DNA from: Candidatus Thioglobus sp.
GTDB lineage: Bacteria > Pseudomonadota > Gammaproteobacteria > PS1 > Thioglobaceae
Direction of reading: 5' to 3'
Assembly (NCBI GenBank): GCA_003978185.1
Contig: QOAH01000141.1
Span: 1-6,164 of the forward strand
DNA length: 6,164 nucleotides
Shown one piece after another: positions 4,952 through 6,164 of the stretch (its first letter is position 1; the number at the start of each line of letters is the position of its first letter). The notes under the pieces are model-generated. The model was not told where the DNA came from and ran no database searches. It saw only the letters and a list, made by a program, of their open reading frames with translations. Both the position numbers and the translations under genes were made by a program.

Positions 4952-5503
4952 ATGCGTAAAAAACCAAAGATATTAAAGATTGAAACCCTTGCTACCACAC
5001 GTGTTTTTAACATTGAGAGTTTGGATTTGGAATTTTCCAATGGTGAAAGGCGTCAGTATGAGCGTTTAAACCCACCTGGAAATGGCGCTGTTCTGGTGAT
5101 TCCCATGCTAGATGATGACACAGTGGTGATGATTTATGAATATTCTGGCGGTACAGATCGCTATGAATTGGCGCTGACTAAAGGCAAGATTGACGCAGGG
5201 GAGGCGCCACTTGATGCAGCCAATCGTGAGTTGATGGAGGAAATTGGTTACGGATCAAACAAGTTGACTTTTTTAAAAACCATGACGCTTGCGCCTGGTT
5301 ATCAATCTAACATTACCCACATTATTCTAGCGCAGGAATTATATGAAGCAAGTGCTGAAGGTGATGAGCCCGAGCCATTAGAAGTGGTTGAGCACAAGCT
5401 GTCTAATTTAGAAGAGCTGGTTTATAACGAAGATCTGACCGAAGCTAGGACCATTGCAGCACTGTATATGGCTAAAGGGGCTATAAGCAAGCAAAACACG
5501 TGA
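4952..5503 (+). CDS. nudE: Nudix hydrolase NudE (ADP-sugar/dinucleotide pyrophosphatase)
   Basis: NudE cleaves ADP-containing compounds such as ADP-ribose, Ap3A, Ap2A and NADH in the cytoplasm. The Nudix box is intact: Gly78, Glu84, Arg92-Glu93-Leu94, Glu96-Glu97 and Gly99 follow the GX5EX7REUXEEXGU pattern. The sequence resembles E. coli NudE as I recall it along its length, including an N-terminal IETLATTR, LDLEFSNGERRQYER at 25-39, TFLKTMTLAPGY at 106-117 and EGDEPEPL at 136-143. Its 183 residues are close to the 186 of the E. coli protein. ATG 4952 is the only plausible start, since an in-frame TAG lies at 4916-4918 without another start codon between. It overlaps aat by 4 bases. The unusual point is the -10-like CATAAT 6 bases before the ATG and the lack of a Shine-Dalgarno sequence. 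Confidence 0.92.
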   Translation: MRKKPKILKIETLATTRVFNIESLDLEFSNGERRQYERLNPPGNGAVLVIPMLDDDTVVMIYEYSGGTDRYELALTKGKIDAGEAPLDAANRELMEEIGYGSNKLTFLKTMTLAPGYQSNITHIILAQELYEASAEGDEPEPLEVVEHKLSNLEELVYNEDLTEARTIAALYMAKGAISKQNT

Positions 5504-6159
5504 TCAATATTCCAGAAGAATTTATTCTTCACTCACCAACCGTTCCATTTCCTGATGTTGAATTAGCCTTAGATGAGCCGAATGGTTTAATTGCCATTGG
5601 TGGTGACCTGTCAACTGAGCGTTTATTAAGTGCCTATCGACAGGGCATCTTTCCTTGGTATAGTGAAGGTGAGCCTGTGTTATGGTATAGCCCAAATCCT
5701 AGGATGGTGATCACCAAAGACACGCTACATGTTTCAAAAAGTTTAGATAAAGTGCTTCGTAGTAATCGTTTTGAAGTTCGCATGAATACGCATTTTGAAC
5801 AAGTAATTCATCAATGTAAAAACATCAAACGTAAGGAGCAAGACAGTACTTGGATTGATAATGACATGGTGCAAGCCTATATTCAATTACATCATCAAGG
5901 TCATGCGCACTCTATTGAAGTGTACGAGGATGATCAATTGATAGGTGGTTTGTATGGCGTGGCAATTGGCAAAGTGTTTTTTGGTGAGTCAATGTTTTCT
6001 TGTGCAAGTAACGCATCGAAAGTAGCTTTAGTATATCTATTAAAGAATACCGGTTATCAACTGATTGATTGCCAAGTAGAAAATCCTCATCTGAAAAGCT
6101 TGGGTGCCTTTAATATAGAGCGATCTGCGTTCGTGCAACAGCTTGAGAATTTACTGTAA
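5500..6159 (+). CDS. aat: Leucyl/phenylalanyl-tRNA--protein transferase
   Basis: Aat moves Leu or Phe from aminoacyl-tRNA onto proteins with N-terminal Arg or Lys, marking them for ClpS-ClpAP degradation (bacterial N-end rule). Family blocks run along the whole protein: GLIAIGGDLS at 29-38, AYRQGIFPWYSEGEPVLWYS at 45-64, STWI at 116-119, HSIEV at 137-141, FGESMFS at 161-167 and LIDCQ at 188-192 followed by HLKSLGA. Glu163 and Gln192 correspond to residues I recall as catalytically important in the E. coli enzyme. At 219 residues it is slightly shorter than E. coli Aat (234) but appears complete, ending in TAA. The start is GTG at 5500, overlapping the nudE TGA as GTGA. No Shine-Dalgarno sequence lies at normal spacing (AAAGGGG is 19 bases away), so translation is probably coupled to nudE. 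Confidence 0.95.
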   Translation: MINIPEEFILHSPTVPFPDVELALDEPNGLIAIGGDLSTERLLSAYRQGIFPWYSEGEPVLWYSPNPRMVITKDTLHVSKSLDKVLRSNRFEVRMNTHFEQVIHQCKNIKRKEQDSTWIDNDMVQAYIQLHHQGHAHSIEVYEDDQLIGGLYGVAIGKVFFGESMFSCASNASKVALVYLLKNTGYQLIDCQVENPHLKSLGAFNIERSAFVQQLENLL

Positions 6160-6164
6160 AATAA

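Noticed and set aside
1..6164. CRISPR array, tRNA, rRNA or insertion sequence
   Set aside because: No regularly spaced repeats, no cloverleaf-like or rRNA-like sequence and no transposase fragments were seen on either strand.

Overview
This window looks like chromosome of an AT-rich gammaproteobacterium. The nudE-aat pair is gammaproteobacterial in character. Low GC, a beta-carbonic anhydrase and a sulfane-sulfur gene cluster together suggest a sulfur-oxidising relative of the SUP05/Thioglobus group or a thiotrophic symbiont. That placement is inferred from gene content and composition only; no database was searched.

Layout. At the left edge, the last 32 codons of an isopropylmalate dehydrogenase-type gene (probably leuB) are followed after 2 bases by a small dithiol glutaredoxin. 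A 282-base non-coding stretch (343-624) holds three inverted repeats and a candidate promoter, then a complete beta-class carbonic anhydrase (625-1209, plus strand). It converges on a minus-strand operon read from 3604 down to 1204, and the two final stop codons overlap. The operon encodes an ArsR-type repressor fused to a rhodanese domain, a cytoplasmic persulfide dioxygenase-like metallo-beta-lactamase (MBL) fold protein, and an exported SoxH-like MBL protein with a complete dinuclear metal site. Divergent from it, across a 78-base spacer rich in palindromes, is a 12-helix MFS transporter (3683-4915). Then come nudE (4952-5503) and aat (5500-6159), overlapping by 4 bases, and the window ends 5 bases after aat.

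How the genes may work together. The central four genes (1204-4915) look like a self-contained reactive-sulfur response module. The rhodanese domain of the regulator could sense persulfide or another sulfane-sulfur donor through its only two cysteines. De-repression would then raise a persulfide-processing enzyme, an exported MBL hydrolase and a transporter. This is inference from domain content and arrangement. The most unusual points are an Asp-to-His change at the expected third iron ligand of the dioxygenase-like protein, nested palindromes over the shared promoter region, and an apparent split in translation signals. Genes that start transcripts lack a Shine-Dalgarno sequence and may be leaderless, while operon-internal genes have good Shine-Dalgarno sequences or an overlapping start. 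The flanking genes (leuB, grx, carbonic anhydrase, nudE, aat) are ordinary housekeeping genes.
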